From assembly GCA_047777415.1 (NCBI GenBank), contig JBKEEO010000002.1, positions 682,001 to 746,000 of the forward strand: a stretch of DNA of 64,000 bases. The letters run 5' to 3'. The notes under the pieces are model-generated. The model worked only from the letters and a program-made list of their open reading frames with translations, did not search any database and was not told the origin of the DNA. The translations under genes and the position numbers were made by a program. Positions 53,777 through 63,503 of the stretch are shown here, one piece after another. Positions within the stretch are counted from its first letter, which is position 1. Each line of letters starts with the position of its first letter. The DNA is from Caproicibacter sp047777415. Lineage in GTDB: Bacteria > Bacillota > Clostridia > Oscillospirales > Acutalibacteraceae.

Positions 53777-54130
53777 TTAAACTGCAGATTTTGCCTTTTC
53801 CACCAAGCTCTTGAATGCAGCTTCATCTGCAACAGCAATTTCCGCGAGCATTTTTCTGTTCAGCGTAATCCCTGATTTTTTCAGACCGTTCATGAACACG
53901 GAATAACTGACGCCATTGGCACGGCATGCGGCCGAAATTCTGGTAATCCAAAGGCGGCGAAAATCTCTTTTTCTAGCCTTGCGGCCAATAAACGCATAAT
54001 TTCCGGATTTCATAACGGCCTGTTTGGCCATTTTAAAGTGACGGCTTTTGGCACCGAAATAACCTTTTGCAAGTTTTAACGTCTTTTTTCTTCTTTTGCG
54101 CGTCATCAGCGCACCTTTAACACGTGCCAT
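53777..54130 (-). CDS. rplT: 50S ribosomal protein L20
   Basis: 117-residue L20, which helps assemble the 50S subunit and represses its own operon. The long basic N-terminal helix region (RKRRKKTLKLAKGYFGAKS) and DFRRLWITRISAACRANG are typical. Third gene of infC-rpmI-rplT. Confidence 0.99.
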   Translation of the reverse strand: MARVKGALMTRKRRKKTLKLAKGYFGAKSRHFKMAKQAVMKSGNYAFIGRKARKRDFRRLWITRISAACRANGVSYSVFMNGLKKSGITLNRKMLAEIAVADEAAFKSLVEKAKSAV

Positions 54131-54178
54131 TCTATTACCTCCAAATTAATGGTAAATTTCCGATTTCCGAGCAGTCTG

Positions 54179-54376
54179 TTACTGATAGGGAATCAGCTTT
54201 TTAATGCTTGCCACATTTGTTTTGTCGGCAACAACTGTTTTGCGCAATCCACGCTTACGTTTTGTTGTCTTTTTGTTCAGAATGTGCGATTTATTCGCAT
54301 GAGCGCGGATAACCTTACCGTTTTTAGATAGTTTAAAGCGCTTTTTTGCACCGGTATGTGTTTTAATCTTAGGCAT
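54179..54376 (-). CDS. rpmI: 50S ribosomal protein L35
   Basis: 65-residue basic protein (MPKIKTHTGAKKRFKLSKNG, then HILNKKTTKRKRGLRK) with the canonical start and length of L35. It lies between infC and rplT. Confidence 0.99.
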   Translation of the reverse strand: MPKIKTHTGAKKRFKLSKNGKVIRAHANKSHILNKKTTKRKRGLRKTVVADKTNVASIKKLIPYQ

Positions 54377-54399
54377 GACTGCCCCTCCTTATAGAAACT

Positions 54400-54918
54400 T
54401 TACTTTACGGGTTTGGAGGCAAGGAACATCAACATGTTGCGTCCTTCCAGCTTAGGCGGTTTTTCAACATTGGCCAATTCGCTCAAAGCGTTGGCAAAAC
54501 ACTTCATAATTTCATGGCCTTGCTCCGGGTGACCCATTTCGCGGCCGCGAAAACGTATGGAAACCTTAACTTTATCTCCGCTTTTCAAAAATCTCTCCGC
54601 GTGCTTCAGCTTCGTATTGAAATCGTGGACATCAATATTCAGCGAAAGACGGATTTCCTTAATATCAACAGTATGCTGATTCTTTTTCGCTTCTTTTTCG
54701 CGTTTTGCTTGTTCGAACCTGAATTTTCCGTAATCGATAATTTTGCAGACCGGCGGATTCGCCTGGGGAGCAACCTTTACTAAATCCAGATTCATCTCCA
54801 TCGCTTTCTGCAGAGCCTGCGCAGATGACATCACACCGAGCTGAGTGCCATCCGAACCAATTAACCGCACTTGCCTGTCGCGGATTTGTTCGTTAACCTG
54901 AAGTTCCTTGTTGCTAAT
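54400..54918 (-). CDS. infC: Translation initiation factor IF-3 with ATT start
   Basis: IF-3 of 172 residues. The N-domain has ELQVNEQIRDRQVRLI and the LDLVKVAPQANPPVCKI linker region; the C-domain has KVSIRFRGREMGHPEQG. The only start with good spacing is ATT at 54916-54918, nine bases after GGAGG, giving SNKELQVNEQ, the standard family N-terminus. ATT starts are known for infC and permit IF-3 autoregulation. The upstream ATG-like codons would put the ribosome binding site inside the gene. Confidence 0.96.
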   Translation of the reverse strand: MSNKELQVNEQIRDRQVRLIGSDGTQLGVMSSAQALQKAMEMNLDLVKVAPQANPPVCKIIDYGKFRFEQAKREKEAKKNQHTVDIKEIRLSLNIDVHDFNTKLKHAERFLKSGDKVKVSIRFRGREMGHPEQGHEIMKCFANALSELANVEKPPKLEGRNMLMFLASKPVK

Positions 54919-54948
54919 AGTTAAGCACCTCCATAACACGTAAATCGC

Positions 54949-54990
54949 ATTAAAAATAAAAAATGCACGGACAGAATTTCCGCCCGTACA
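54949..54990 (-). promoter_or_regulatory. Terminator hairpin in the infC leader (L20/IF3-type attenuator)
   Basis: On the minus strand TGTACGGGCGG pairs with CTGTCCGTGCA (54964-54990, with G-U pairs) and is followed by TTTTTTATTTTT. It lies between the infC promoter and gene, so it must be passed for expression. The leader upstream (54991-55109) also contains ATACAG/CTGTAT and GTGGA/TCCAC arms. This matches the known Firmicutes L20-controlled infC leader in layout; the family was not checked. Confidence 0.75.
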
Positions 54991-55115
54991 TCAATACTTT
55001 CATTTTTCCTAAAATAAAAGGAAATGATCAAACGTATTGACCCGTGACGGACGAAAACCCCACAGGTGGAAATACAGCATTATCCACTGTATCTCACTTT
55101 GTTGTAACAAGATTA

Positions 55116-55144
55116 ATTATACTGGCAGGATCCGTATTTGTCAA
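55116..55144 (-). promoter_or_regulatory. Promoter of infC-rpmI-rplT
   Basis: Perfect consensus: TTGACA (55139-55144) and TATAAT (55116-55121) with a 17-base spacer. It starts four bases after the addA stop. The leader is about 190 bases long. Confidence 0.92.
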
Positions 55145-55147
55145 GAA

Positions 55148-58100
55148 TTATTTGAACGGCCCGGTGATTTCCTTGCCAAGGGAGAATGAATACAGCAAAC
55201 ACTGTATTACTTTTTTGCCGGAACAAAGTTCCAAAGCACGCCGATACCAATCCAACTGCTCCCGATATCTTGCCCACAGTTCCTTCGGACTGTGCGTGCG
55301 ATCTGTTTTATAATCTACAATCACCAATCCGCCGGACTCTTCAAACACACAGTCCACCGCTCCCTGCAAAATCACAGGTTCCTGCGCCAGTACTCCGGCT
55401 AATTGAGGGCGAATTTCTCCAGCCGGGATTTCCACAGAAAATCGATATTCACGCTCTAAATACTCAGATGAAAGCATTCGCTTTGCAATTTCACTTTGAA
55501 AAAATACGCCCACAGCTTCCAAATCGACCGCCTGCGCCTGCCATGAAGTAAGAAATCCCTCTTTTACCAAGCGCTCCAGTTCTCCCCTCGGATCACCGGA
55601 TGCCCGGTGATAATCCGCAAACTGGAAGAAAGCATGCAGCGCTGTGCCGCGCTCCGCCGGGGTGAGTCCTGTTTCGCTGAGAAAAGCCGGCCGAGAAGAT
55701 GCCGAATACCGGGCGAAAAATTTACTGGCGGCCAGTTCCGAGGCGGCCACCTTTGCGCACATTCCATTTATGCCGGAATATGGATAAATAAAATTTAAGT
55801 CCGATTCCAGTTTTGCAAGCAGACCGGTATCCACCTCAGCAGTACCGGTACTTTCCGATTCCGTTTGTTCCTGCTCCTGCACGCAAGGCTTTATAACATG
55901 GACGGACCATTTTTCCGAATCCGGCACAGTAATTTCATCAGAAACACCTGCGAGCCGCCGCAGACATCCGGCATCCGGATGCCTTAAGGCACAGAGCAGC
56001 ACCCAGTCTGAGATGCTGGATACTCCCCTTACCACATAGGGAGAAATACGTTCTTCAGACGTGATTCGGGAAGCCAAATTGCTGAGTGTTTTGCCGGCAT
56101 TGTCCAGCGTTGTAATTAGAATCAGTTTTTCCTTTGCGCGTGTCATTGCCACATAAAGTACACGCAGTTCCTCACTCATCTCATCTCGTTCCTGTTCCAA
56201 GGCGACAGCTTCCCTCACAATGGTAGAATACCGCGCACCGGTATCCGGATCCCGAAGCCTGATACCTGCACCAAGTTCCGGATGAAGCAGAACATCGGAA
56301 TGCTCTTTGTGAAAACCGCGGGAACATCCCGCCAAAATACAAACCGGAAACTCTAATCCTTTGGAATGATGTACACTCATAATCCGTACAACGTTCGCGG
56401 ACTCGCTGATGGTAGAAGCTGCGGAAAGATCTGCGTTGCTTTTTCGCATGCGTTCAATAAAACGCAGAAATCCGGAAAGGCCGTTATAGCCGGAGGATTC
56501 ATATTTTCGCGCGTAGGAAAGCAACAGGCGTAAATTTGCCAAACGCAGTTCCCCGTTGGTCATGGCCTGCACCATATATGGAAATCCTGTCCAATCGTAT
56601 ACACGCTGGATCAGCTGGTCGGATGGCATTGTGGCGGACAGCGTCCGAAAACGTTTCATCTCCTCTAAAAATTCGGCGGCTTTGTCATTTCCGTCCCGCG
56701 CAGCCGCAGTCACTGCCGGATAGAGCCGACTCTTAGGTTTATGCAGTCTAATCTGAGATACTTCATCCGGGGTAAAGCCGTAGAGCGGGCTCATCATTAC
56801 CGCTAAAAGCGGAATATCTTGCATAGGATTGTCAATCACTTGAAGCAGCGACAAAACCGTGCTGATTTCGCTTGCGGCAAAAAATCCCCCGACCGTATCC
56901 GCCCACGCCGGAATGCCAAGCGCGGAAAGTTCGCGGGCATACTCATGGGCATATTGGTTTGCGCTGCGGAGTAAGATGCTGAAATCCCGATAAACACAGG
57001 GTCTCTGTTTTCCGTGATCCGTAACTGTATACGAACCGTCCGTCATGGAATAAATCAATTCCGCAATGCGAAGACATTCCGCATGAATCATATCGGCGTC
57101 TTTTTTAAACTCCGTGTCTGACAAATCGATAACTTCCAGGCTGCATGCCGGCTCTGTTTGCGGCGGATATTCGGCACCGGGAACAAGCTCCTCCGCTTTT
57201 GTGTAGTCAAGTTCTCCCGTTGTTTTACTCATCAGCTGCCTAAATACAAAATTGACAGCCGCCGTTACACCGCTTCTGCTGCGGAAATTACGGTCAAGCA
57301 CAACACAGGCGGGAAATTCTTCTCTTTCCGGATGATATTCCTTCATCGCAGCGCGGTGACGGAGAAAAATCTGCGGCATCGCCTGTCGAAACCGATAGAT
57401 GCTCTGCTTAACATCTCCTACAAGAAATAGATTTGTTTCATTACGGGAGATAGCACGAAAAATCATATCTTGTGCTTCGTTGGTGTCCTGATATTCATCC
57501 ACCATAATTTCTTCATACTGTTCGGAGAGTTCCAATGCCTCCGGTGTTCTCTCATACCCATTGGAGGTATCCCGTACTAAAAGCTTTAATGCCCAATGCT
57601 CCAAATCTCCGAAATCTGCGGCTCGCCGCTCCTCTTTTCTTTGCTGTAACAGAGTACCAAACCGTTCCGTTATTCGAAACAGCATCCGAACGGCCGGGGC
57701 AAGCCGCGAAAGTTCTTGTTCCCATTCCGCTCGGGTACAGCCAAACAGTGTCGCAAGATTTCCTACGACGGATTTTACTTCTTTGCGTGCATTTGTAACC
57801 GCATTTTTCAAAGGATCTTCTTTGCGTCCTCTGACGGCACGCAATTTCGGAAAAGTAAATTCAGCACAGCGGCGTGCACACAAATCCCAATCTCCGGATG
57901 TAATTGCTTCTTGCAGAGAGGACAGATTTGCAAGGTCAGATTCGTAAGCCTCGTCATACGCAGCAGAAATCTCTTCATCCGAGCTCATACGCGAAAGAGA
58001 GTTTTTGGTTAGTGAAATACCGTATGCCACTGCTTCTTGCGCATAGGAAAAGATAGTCTTTCCCCACGGGGAATTCTCAATGGGAACATGACTGTTGTAC

Positions 58101-58693
58101 AGCGCGGCTTTTTCGGAAAACCAACGTTTCGGAAACGGATGTGAGCGGACAAAATCATACAGGCGATTCACGGTATCCGCAATACGGCCATCATCTCTTC
58201 CGGATGAAAATTCTTCCACAAATTCAAAAAATTCCGGATCTCCCTGTTCATAGAATTCATCCAAAGTGTCGGAAACCGTCTGCGAACGAAGCACTGTCAT
58301 TTCTCCGTCATCCAAAATGCGAAAATCCGGTGCGATGCCTAATTTAAAGAAATTTTCACGTACCAAATCGCTGCAAAAGGAATCTATGGTGCCAATTTTA
58401 GCGCGGGAAAGAAGAATCTGCTGGCGCTGCAGCCGAATGTTCCCCGGATCCTGTTCCAGCATGGCGGAAATTTCGGCAGCGATTCGTCCTCGCATTTCCT
58501 CCGCAGCGGCTTTTGTAAATGTGACAACCAGCAGCCGATCCGCGTCAACCGGACAAATCGGATCTGTAATGCGCTCAATAAAACGCTGTACCAAAACAGC
58601 AGTTTTTCCGGAGCCGGCAGCAGCTGAAACCAAAAGAGTCCCCCCGCGGGCATAGATTGCGTTTTTCTGACTTTGCGTCCAATTCCTGCTCAC
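55148..58693 (-). CDS. addA: AddA helicase-nuclease subunit
   Basis: 3'-5' helicase and nuclease of the AddAB break-repair complex, 1181 residues. SF1 motifs are seen: SAAAGSGKTAVLVQRF (near 25), TFTKAAAEEM, VDEYQDTN, LVGDVKQSIYRFRQ, MSVHHSKGLEFPVC and VAMTRAKEKL. The C-terminal RecB-like nuclease has GAVDCVFEESGGLVIVDYKTD. The start is GTG with AAGAAGGGGG upstream; GTGA overlaps the addB stop. It follows addB, the usual order. Confidence 0.97.
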   Translation of the reverse strand: MSRNWTQSQKNAIYARGGTLLVSAAAGSGKTAVLVQRFIERITDPICPVDADRLLVVTFTKAAAEEMRGRIAAEISAMLEQDPGNIRLQRQQILLSRAKIGTIDSFCSDLVRENFFKLGIAPDFRILDDGEMTVLRSQTVSDTLDEFYEQGDPEFFEFVEEFSSGRDDGRIADTVNRLYDFVRSHPFPKRWFSEKAALYNSHVPIENSPWGKTIFSYAQEAVAYGISLTKNSLSRMSSDEEISAAYDEAYESDLANLSSLQEAITSGDWDLCARRCAEFTFPKLRAVRGRKEDPLKNAVTNARKEVKSVVGNLATLFGCTRAEWEQELSRLAPAVRMLFRITERFGTLLQQRKEERRAADFGDLEHWALKLLVRDTSNGYERTPEALELSEQYEEIMVDEYQDTNEAQDMIFRAISRNETNLFLVGDVKQSIYRFRQAMPQIFLRHRAAMKEYHPEREEFPACVVLDRNFRSRSGVTAAVNFVFRQLMSKTTGELDYTKAEELVPGAEYPPQTEPACSLEVIDLSDTEFKKDADMIHAECLRIAELIYSMTDGSYTVTDHGKQRPCVYRDFSILLRSANQYAHEYARELSALGIPAWADTVGGFFAASEISTVLSLLQVIDNPMQDIPLLAVMMSPLYGFTPDEVSQIRLHKPKSRLYPAVTAAARDGNDKAAEFLEEMKRFRTLSATMPSDQLIQRVYDWTGFPYMVQAMTNGELRLANLRLLLSYARKYESSGYNGLSGFLRFIERMRKSNADLSAASTISESANVVRIMSVHHSKGLEFPVCILAGCSRGFHKEHSDVLLHPELGAGIRLRDPDTGARYSTIVREAVALEQERDEMSEELRVLYVAMTRAKEKLILITTLDNAGKTLSNLASRITSEERISPYVVRGVSSISDWVLLCALRHPDAGCLRRLAGVSDEITVPDSEKWSVHVIKPCVQEQEQTESESTGTAEVDTGLLAKLESDLNFIYPYSGINGMCAKVAASELAASKFFARYSASSRPAFLSETGLTPAERGTALHAFFQFADYHRASGDPRGELERLVKEGFLTSWQAQAVDLEAVGVFFQSEIAKRMLSSEYLEREYRFSVEIPAGEIRPQLAGVLAQEPVILQGAVDCVFEESGGLVIVDYKTDRTHSPKELWARYREQLDWYRRALELCSGKKVIQCLLYSFSLGKEITGPFK

Positions 58694-61600
58694 GGTGTAT
58701 CCCCCTTCTTTGACAACTCTTCTATGACGGCATCCCTGTCCCATTTTTGCATTTCACGGGTTGGGTCATCCTTCTCATGCCCGCAGACTGCTGCGTATGG
58801 ACACCATGCACAAGCGTCATATTCCCCGGAAAGCGGCACAGCGGCAATATTGCCCTGCCTTAATTCACTGGCCATATTCTCAATTAAACCACGGATATAT
58901 CGGAACATCTGCTCTAATTCCTGTTTGGTAACCAGATGTCCGCCCCCCGAGGGAACTCCTTTTTTGAGGGTAACCGGGATATACGTTCCTTTTCCATCCG
59001 GTTCCATAGCGGCGACTACCTCGGCATCGTCCAGAATCAATCCATCCATGCGAAGTTGTTTAAGGAATTGTTTTTTTCTTTTATCCTGATCTTCACCACG
59101 CTTGGAAGACGGCGATGGTCGGTTTGCCGGCATGTAAAGCACACCTGCCGGAAGGATTTCACCGTAGCGTTCTGTTCCATTTTCACACAAAGCAGCAAGA
59201 TAAATCAGCATTTGAAGGTTCATACCGTAAATTACGTCGGAAAGCCGAAATTCCTTCTTCCCGGTTTTGTAATCTACCACACGCAGATAACGCACTCCAC
59301 CACGCGTCATGATATCAACCCGGTCAATTTTTCCGTCAATTTCAACTTTGCCGCCGTCCGGCAGCGGAATTTCCATCGGTGGGATTTCGCCGCCGACCGA
59401 CAGTTCAAAATCAACCGGTTTAAAGGTACTCTGAGACAGTTCCTGCGCAATATGGCGTGCCACAACCTGTGCCGACGCCGCTAATCGGGTTATCAGATAG
59501 GTAAACCGTGGTGTCCGATTGGCAAGCCCGCCGAATCGGACTTCCACATAATCTTCAAGGAACTGCATAATAACCGCGTTTAGTTCCTCATCGCTCATCG
59601 CTGCAATTTTTACGCTGCCAATTTCTTGGAATAGCCTTTGCAGGAGGTAATGCATCAGACTGCCGTATTCCAATGCGTCCAATTCAGCGGTTTTTCGTTC
59701 GCGCGCGTCAATTCCGTACCGGCAGAAATACTGAAATCTGCAGAGGTGGTATTTTTCAATTTGTGTTGCGGACACATGCATATGGTTTCCAAATAGATGA
59801 ACGGCATTGGCAGGGTTCTGAAAGGAAAACGGCCGTTTTTGAGCCGCTGTGTCAATGGACTTTAACCTGTCCTGCATTCCTCTGCGAGTCAAAAGTTCCC
59901 TCAAAGTAACAGAGAGGGCATCGTTTGTATGCCATCTTTGCGCGGTCAGTTCCAAGGCAGGTTTTTGTGCCGAGGCAAAATAGGTTTGCTCCAATAACAG
60001 TTCATTCCATGTTTCCGCATTGGGCAGAACAGCACGCACTTCCGTCACAATGGATGACGGGGAATTCGCTTTACCCTCCGCATCAGAAACAGGGTAGCAG
60101 ACAAACAGCCGTTTGGAAGCGGAACATATGGCAGAATAGGCAAGAAAGCGTTCCTGCACTGCTGCGCCTTCCGCGGTATCGTTTAGTTCCAATCCCAGTC
60201 CTATCAGTTCACGGCGTTCCTTGTCGCTGATCAGTCCGCCCGCACCGAAGGTCATGGGGAATTCCCCCTGCGCACACCCAATTAAAAACACAACCTTCGG
60301 ATCCGCCGGACGGGAACGATCTGCTGCCCCAACGGTGACTTCGTCAAGTCCTTGCGGGATGCTTGCTATTCTGCTGGACAAAATGACCAAGTGCAACAGT
60401 TCCGCATAGCGCGTACCCGTTACCTTGTTTTTTCCGAGAACAAGCGCGGTTTGGTCCAAAATTTCCATCAGCAAATCCCAGATGCGCAATTCCCGCTCCG
60501 CTAAAGCAGGGTTTCCGTCGTCGGATAACTGCTTTGCAAATTTTTTTAAGTGTTTCGCCGCATGCACTTCTTCGAGCAAATTGAACACCGCTGCTGCCAT
60601 TTCCTCGCCGGTGGCATCAGCTGTTCTTTGGGCAAAATGTTCCAGTGGGGCGATTGCCGCTCTACGGTATTCATTGATTTTCGCAAGCAGTTCTTTTTCA
60701 GCCGGCGTTTGTTCGCCTGTAAAACCTTCTGGGTTGTCCGTCCATTCTTCTTTCCATTTTTTACCAGAAAGGTTCCAAAGAAATGTATAATTTTCAAGCA
60801 GAGCAATTTGTTCCGGCGTCAGACCGCAAAGACCGGTTTTTAAATACAAAAAAATATCGTCGGAGCGAAATCCATTTTGCGTGATTTGAAATGCCGATAA
60901 AACCAAACGCATCAGGGGTTCGGCGTCAATCTGCTCCGGCCTGTCCATAAAATACGGAATTTCCCACTTTTCCAGCGCTTCATCAAGAATTCCGCGGTAA
61001 GTATCCGGATTCCGTGCGATGATAGCAAAATCGCGGTAACGGTACCCCTCGTCGATTACAAGCCGGCGGATGGTGGCGGCAATAAAAGCCGATTCGTCAT
61101 AACTGTTTTTTGCTTCATAAATGGTAACTGCTTGACTCTCCCCGAAGAACGGTTTTCGATGAGCCGGACGATAAACTCCTTCTTCCAGTTCTTTTAAAGC
61201 TTCATTTTGAAAACGTGCTCCATTTTCGAGCACAATCGGTGCAGCAACGGAAACTCCGTTTTGCCTTGCAATCCGCATTAATATCCGGGCTGTTTTTCGA
61301 ATGAGAGAAAAAAGTCCCGCACCACATTCCGGATCATCCAGCCGATCCGTACAGAGCGCAACCCGGACTTCCTTTGCCTGCATAAGAATCTGCGATAGAA
61401 CATTGTATTCCTGCACAGTAAAACTCTGAAAGGAATCCACCATAACAGTGTAACCATCAAAATAATTATGCTGCTCCAGTTTTTCCTTCAGACGTGTCAA
61501 ATCGTCCAGCGGGTCGATATAGCTCTGTGCCACCAAGGCATCGTATGCAGACAAAATTAACGACAATTCTGAAATTTTGTGCTTTAACGTACCTTCGGGC

Positions 61601-62031
61601 ATTTTTTTTGCCACTTCAGATAGATGCTGCGGGGTTACAGCGCACATTTTAAATTCTGCGCATACATCAAGCAAAAGTTCGATTAGCTCTGTGCTATCCG
61701 CATTGCGGCGGTAAATATCCAGCTGATCTTTCACCTGTTCCAACGCGAGGCTCATAAAAATACTGCGGCCGCCGTCATCCAGCCTTCTTCCGGCAAAGCC
61801 GCCGCAGTGCCGAAACACCTCTTCCGCCAACCTTGAAAAGCTGGTGACTGTCACACGCCGTGCAAGCACTGGCCCGAGCAACTTCAGCATGGCACGCTCG
61901 TTTTCAAACGATGCCTGTTCCGGCACGATCAACATCAGCCGGTTTTCCCCAGCTTGAGCCAAATTTTTAAGGTCATTCCGTATGGTTTGCGTCTTTCCGC
62001 TGCCGGCGCGGCCTAAAACGAAACGCAGCAT
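58690..62031 (-). CDS. addB: AddB subunit of ATP-dependent nuclease
   Basis: Second subunit of AddAB, 1113 residues. It has a Walker A GRAGSGKTQ (residues about 7-15), a degenerate helicase core, and a C-terminal nuclease with IDGKIDRVDIM and VVDYKTGKKEF. Four cysteines fit the known AddB iron-sulfur cluster: YHLCRFQYFC upstream of the nuclease and CAWCPYAAVC near the C-terminus. The start ATG has GTGAGG five bases upstream. Confidence 0.96.
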   Translation of the reverse strand: MLRFVLGRAGSGKTQTIRNDLKNLAQAGENRLMLIVPEQASFENERAMLKLLGPVLARRVTVTSFSRLAEEVFRHCGGFAGRRLDDGGRSIFMSLALEQVKDQLDIYRRNADSTELIELLLDVCAEFKMCAVTPQHLSEVAKKMPEGTLKHKISELSLILSAYDALVAQSYIDPLDDLTRLKEKLEQHNYFDGYTVMVDSFQSFTVQEYNVLSQILMQAKEVRVALCTDRLDDPECGAGLFSLIRKTARILMRIARQNGVSVAAPIVLENGARFQNEALKELEEGVYRPAHRKPFFGESQAVTIYEAKNSYDESAFIAATIRRLVIDEGYRYRDFAIIARNPDTYRGILDEALEKWEIPYFMDRPEQIDAEPLMRLVLSAFQITQNGFRSDDIFLYLKTGLCGLTPEQIALLENYTFLWNLSGKKWKEEWTDNPEGFTGEQTPAEKELLAKINEYRRAAIAPLEHFAQRTADATGEEMAAAVFNLLEEVHAAKHLKKFAKQLSDDGNPALAERELRIWDLLMEILDQTALVLGKNKVTGTRYAELLHLVILSSRIASIPQGLDEVTVGAADRSRPADPKVVFLIGCAQGEFPMTFGAGGLISDKERRELIGLGLELNDTAEGAAVQERFLAYSAICSASKRLFVCYPVSDAEGKANSPSSIVTEVRAVLPNAETWNELLLEQTYFASAQKPALELTAQRWHTNDALSVTLRELLTRRGMQDRLKSIDTAAQKRPFSFQNPANAVHLFGNHMHVSATQIEKYHLCRFQYFCRYGIDARERKTAELDALEYGSLMHYLLQRLFQEIGSVKIAAMSDEELNAVIMQFLEDYVEVRFGGLANRTPRFTYLITRLAASAQVVARHIAQELSQSTFKPVDFELSVGGEIPPMEIPLPDGGKVEIDGKIDRVDIMTRGGVRYLRVVDYKTGKKEFRLSDVIYGMNLQMLIYLAALCENGTERYGEILPAGVLYMPANRPSPSSKRGEDQDKRKKQFLKQLRMDGLILDDAEVVAAMEPDGKGTYIPVTLKKGVPSGGGHLVTKQELEQMFRYIRGLIENMASELRQGNIAAVPLSGEYDACAWCPYAAVCGHEKDDPTREMQKWDRDAVIEELSKKGDTP

Positions 62032-62056
62032 TTATGCCTCACTTCCTTTTTAAAGA

Positions 62057-62065
62057 AGTATAGCA
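62057..62065 (-). promoter_or_regulatory. Possible extended -10 promoter of addB
   Basis: TGCTATACT on the minus strand is an extended -10-like element 26 bases before the addB start. The -35 region is T-rich without a clear match. Confidence 0.4.
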
Positions 62066-62108
62066 TAAAATGCTGCGTAAAAAAAGACAGGTTGCACTCC
62101 TTGTTTAG

Positions 62109-62720
62109 CTATGTGCTGCATTCCAGCCAGTGCTTCAACTGCTCATAGTATTCTACCGTTTTAAACTTCACCTGATATCCTCCCGCACCCCGAACGATTC
62201 GCAATTGAGTGGGATTCAGAACATCCTCCAGCTGCTTTTTATCTTCAGCGGCCGGCAGACAAAGCTGAGGAAAAATAACACACCACCAGTTGTGACCCTT
62301 TCCGGAACCGATAGTTACTTCCAGCGCATCATACTCTCCGGCAGGCAGTGTAACATCGCCGTACGTTCTGGTCGTAAAGTATGTTTTGGCAATCCGGACC
62401 TCTACCGGATAATTAAATCCCTGTTTTTTCACTTCATCCTGCGCCGCCTGCTTGAGCCGAAGAAGATTTTTTTGGACGGCTTCAATCGCTTCCTGCCGAT
62501 TCTCCACATCATCGAGCATCCCGTCGCTCTCCTGGAGAATTCTGTCCCTCACTTGTAATTTCAAACTCTGGTCTTTTTGAGAATCAGAATTGGCAAGGAC
62601 ATGCAGACGAAGCACTTGAGAGGGAATTTCTTCACAGCCAACGGTAAAACATGTAAAACTGAGCAGAACTGCAAATACAAAAGCAAGACAAAATGCCTTT
62701 CCTAACGTTTTCATATACAT
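62109..62720 (-). CDS. spoIIR: Stage II sporulation protein R (SpoIIR)
   Basis: Forespore signal that triggers SpoIIGA to process pro-sigma-E. The 203-residue protein begins with a signal or membrane segment (AFCLAFVFAVLLSFTCFTVG), then the SpoIIR domain with LRLHVLANSDSQKDQSLKLQVRD and GKGHNWWCVIFPQLC. I chose the ATG at 62720 with AAGGAGC upstream. A sigma-F-like promoter is possible: GAATA, 14 bases, GGTCAATGTT (minus strand, about 62748-62778). It shows the organism is a spore former. Confidence 0.93.
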   Translation of the reverse strand: MYMKTLGKAFCLAFVFAVLLSFTCFTVGCEEIPSQVLRLHVLANSDSQKDQSLKLQVRDRILQESDGMLDDVENRQEAIEAVQKNLLRLKQAAQDEVKKQGFNYPVEVRIAKTYFTTRTYGDVTLPAGEYDALEVTIGSGKGHNWWCVIFPQLCLPAAEDKKQLEDVLNPTQLRIVRGAGGYQVKFKTVEYYEQLKHWLECST

Positions 62721-62801
62721 GAAAGCTCCTTTTTTATGTTTCAAAAAAGAACATTGACCAAAATTTTCCATTTTATTCTTTTTTCCGTAAAAATATTTCG
62801 T

Positions 62802-62807
62802 TATAAT
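62802..62807 (+). promoter_or_regulatory. Putative -10 element of the VanZ-like gene
   Basis: TATAAT 32 bases before the start codon. The -35 position is a T-rich stretch without a clear match. It is divergent to spoIIR. Confidence 0.4.
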
Positions 62808-62838
62808 AATAAAAATCAAAGTAGAGGAGTGGATTAAG

Positions 62839-63459
62839 ATGCAGGAATACTTTTTGAATTTGCTGGCTCGTATTGTAAATATTCTGTTTCAAGTTCCGTT
62901 GAGTATCACTGGTGCGATGCTGTGGGGCCTCATTCTTTATTTCATATGCCTCCCGCTTTTTTTCCGAAAAAAGGAACTTGCGCAAAAATTCAGCATAGCC
63001 CTATTGTTTTTATACACGGCAGCGTTGTTGCAGTCCAATGGGTGTTTGACAATTCCTGTTGCAGCAAAAGTGGACAGATTTTCCATCTGGCAAACTGTGA
63101 CAAAAGTGGAATGGAACCCATTTTTCTTATCTTCTGTTGGTCTTCAAGATGTGTGGACAACCCTTCTCGATGCTTTCTTGGCATTGATTCCTGTTGGCTT
63201 CTTGGCTCCGCTCACCGGTTCTCACGCAAATCTAGGAAAAATGCTGGTACTATCCCTGCTCTGCGGCGCATTCTTGGAAATATTTCAGTTATTCGCAAAT
63301 GTTTTGACACCTAGCGCAATGCATAGTGTAAGCACAGGTGAAGCAATTTTAAGTGCAGCCGGCTGCCTGACCGGATACCTCTTTCTAACTCTTTTACGAA
63401 AGCTCCCGATTCCTCGGCATAAAGCGCGTCATTATGCTCACCCCGGACAAGTTACATAA
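62839..63459 (+). CDS. VanZ-like membrane protein
   Basis: 206-residue protein with about five hydrophobic segments (residues about 15-40, 48-66, 100-122, 130-155 and 165-185). The layout and motifs (NPFFLSS, LLDAFLALIPVGFLAPL, GAFLEIFQLFA) fit the VanZ family. VanZ proteins are linked to teicoplanin resistance in enterococci, but most chromosomal copies have unknown roles and the similarity here is moderate. RBS AGAGGAG. A strong terminator follows. Confidence 0.72.
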   Translation: MQEYFLNLLARIVNILFQVPLSITGAMLWGLILYFICLPLFFRKKELAQKFSIALLFLYTAALLQSNGCLTIPVAAKVDRFSIWQTVTKVEWNPFFLSSVGLQDVWTTLLDAFLALIPVGFLAPLTGSHANLGKMLVLSLLCGAFLEIFQLFANVLTPSAMHSVSTGEAILSAAGCLTGYLFLTLLRKLPIPRHKARHYAHPGQVT

Positions 63460-63503
63460 TCACTTTTTTACAAATAGTGTCTGAAATAACCAGACGCAAA
63501 AAC

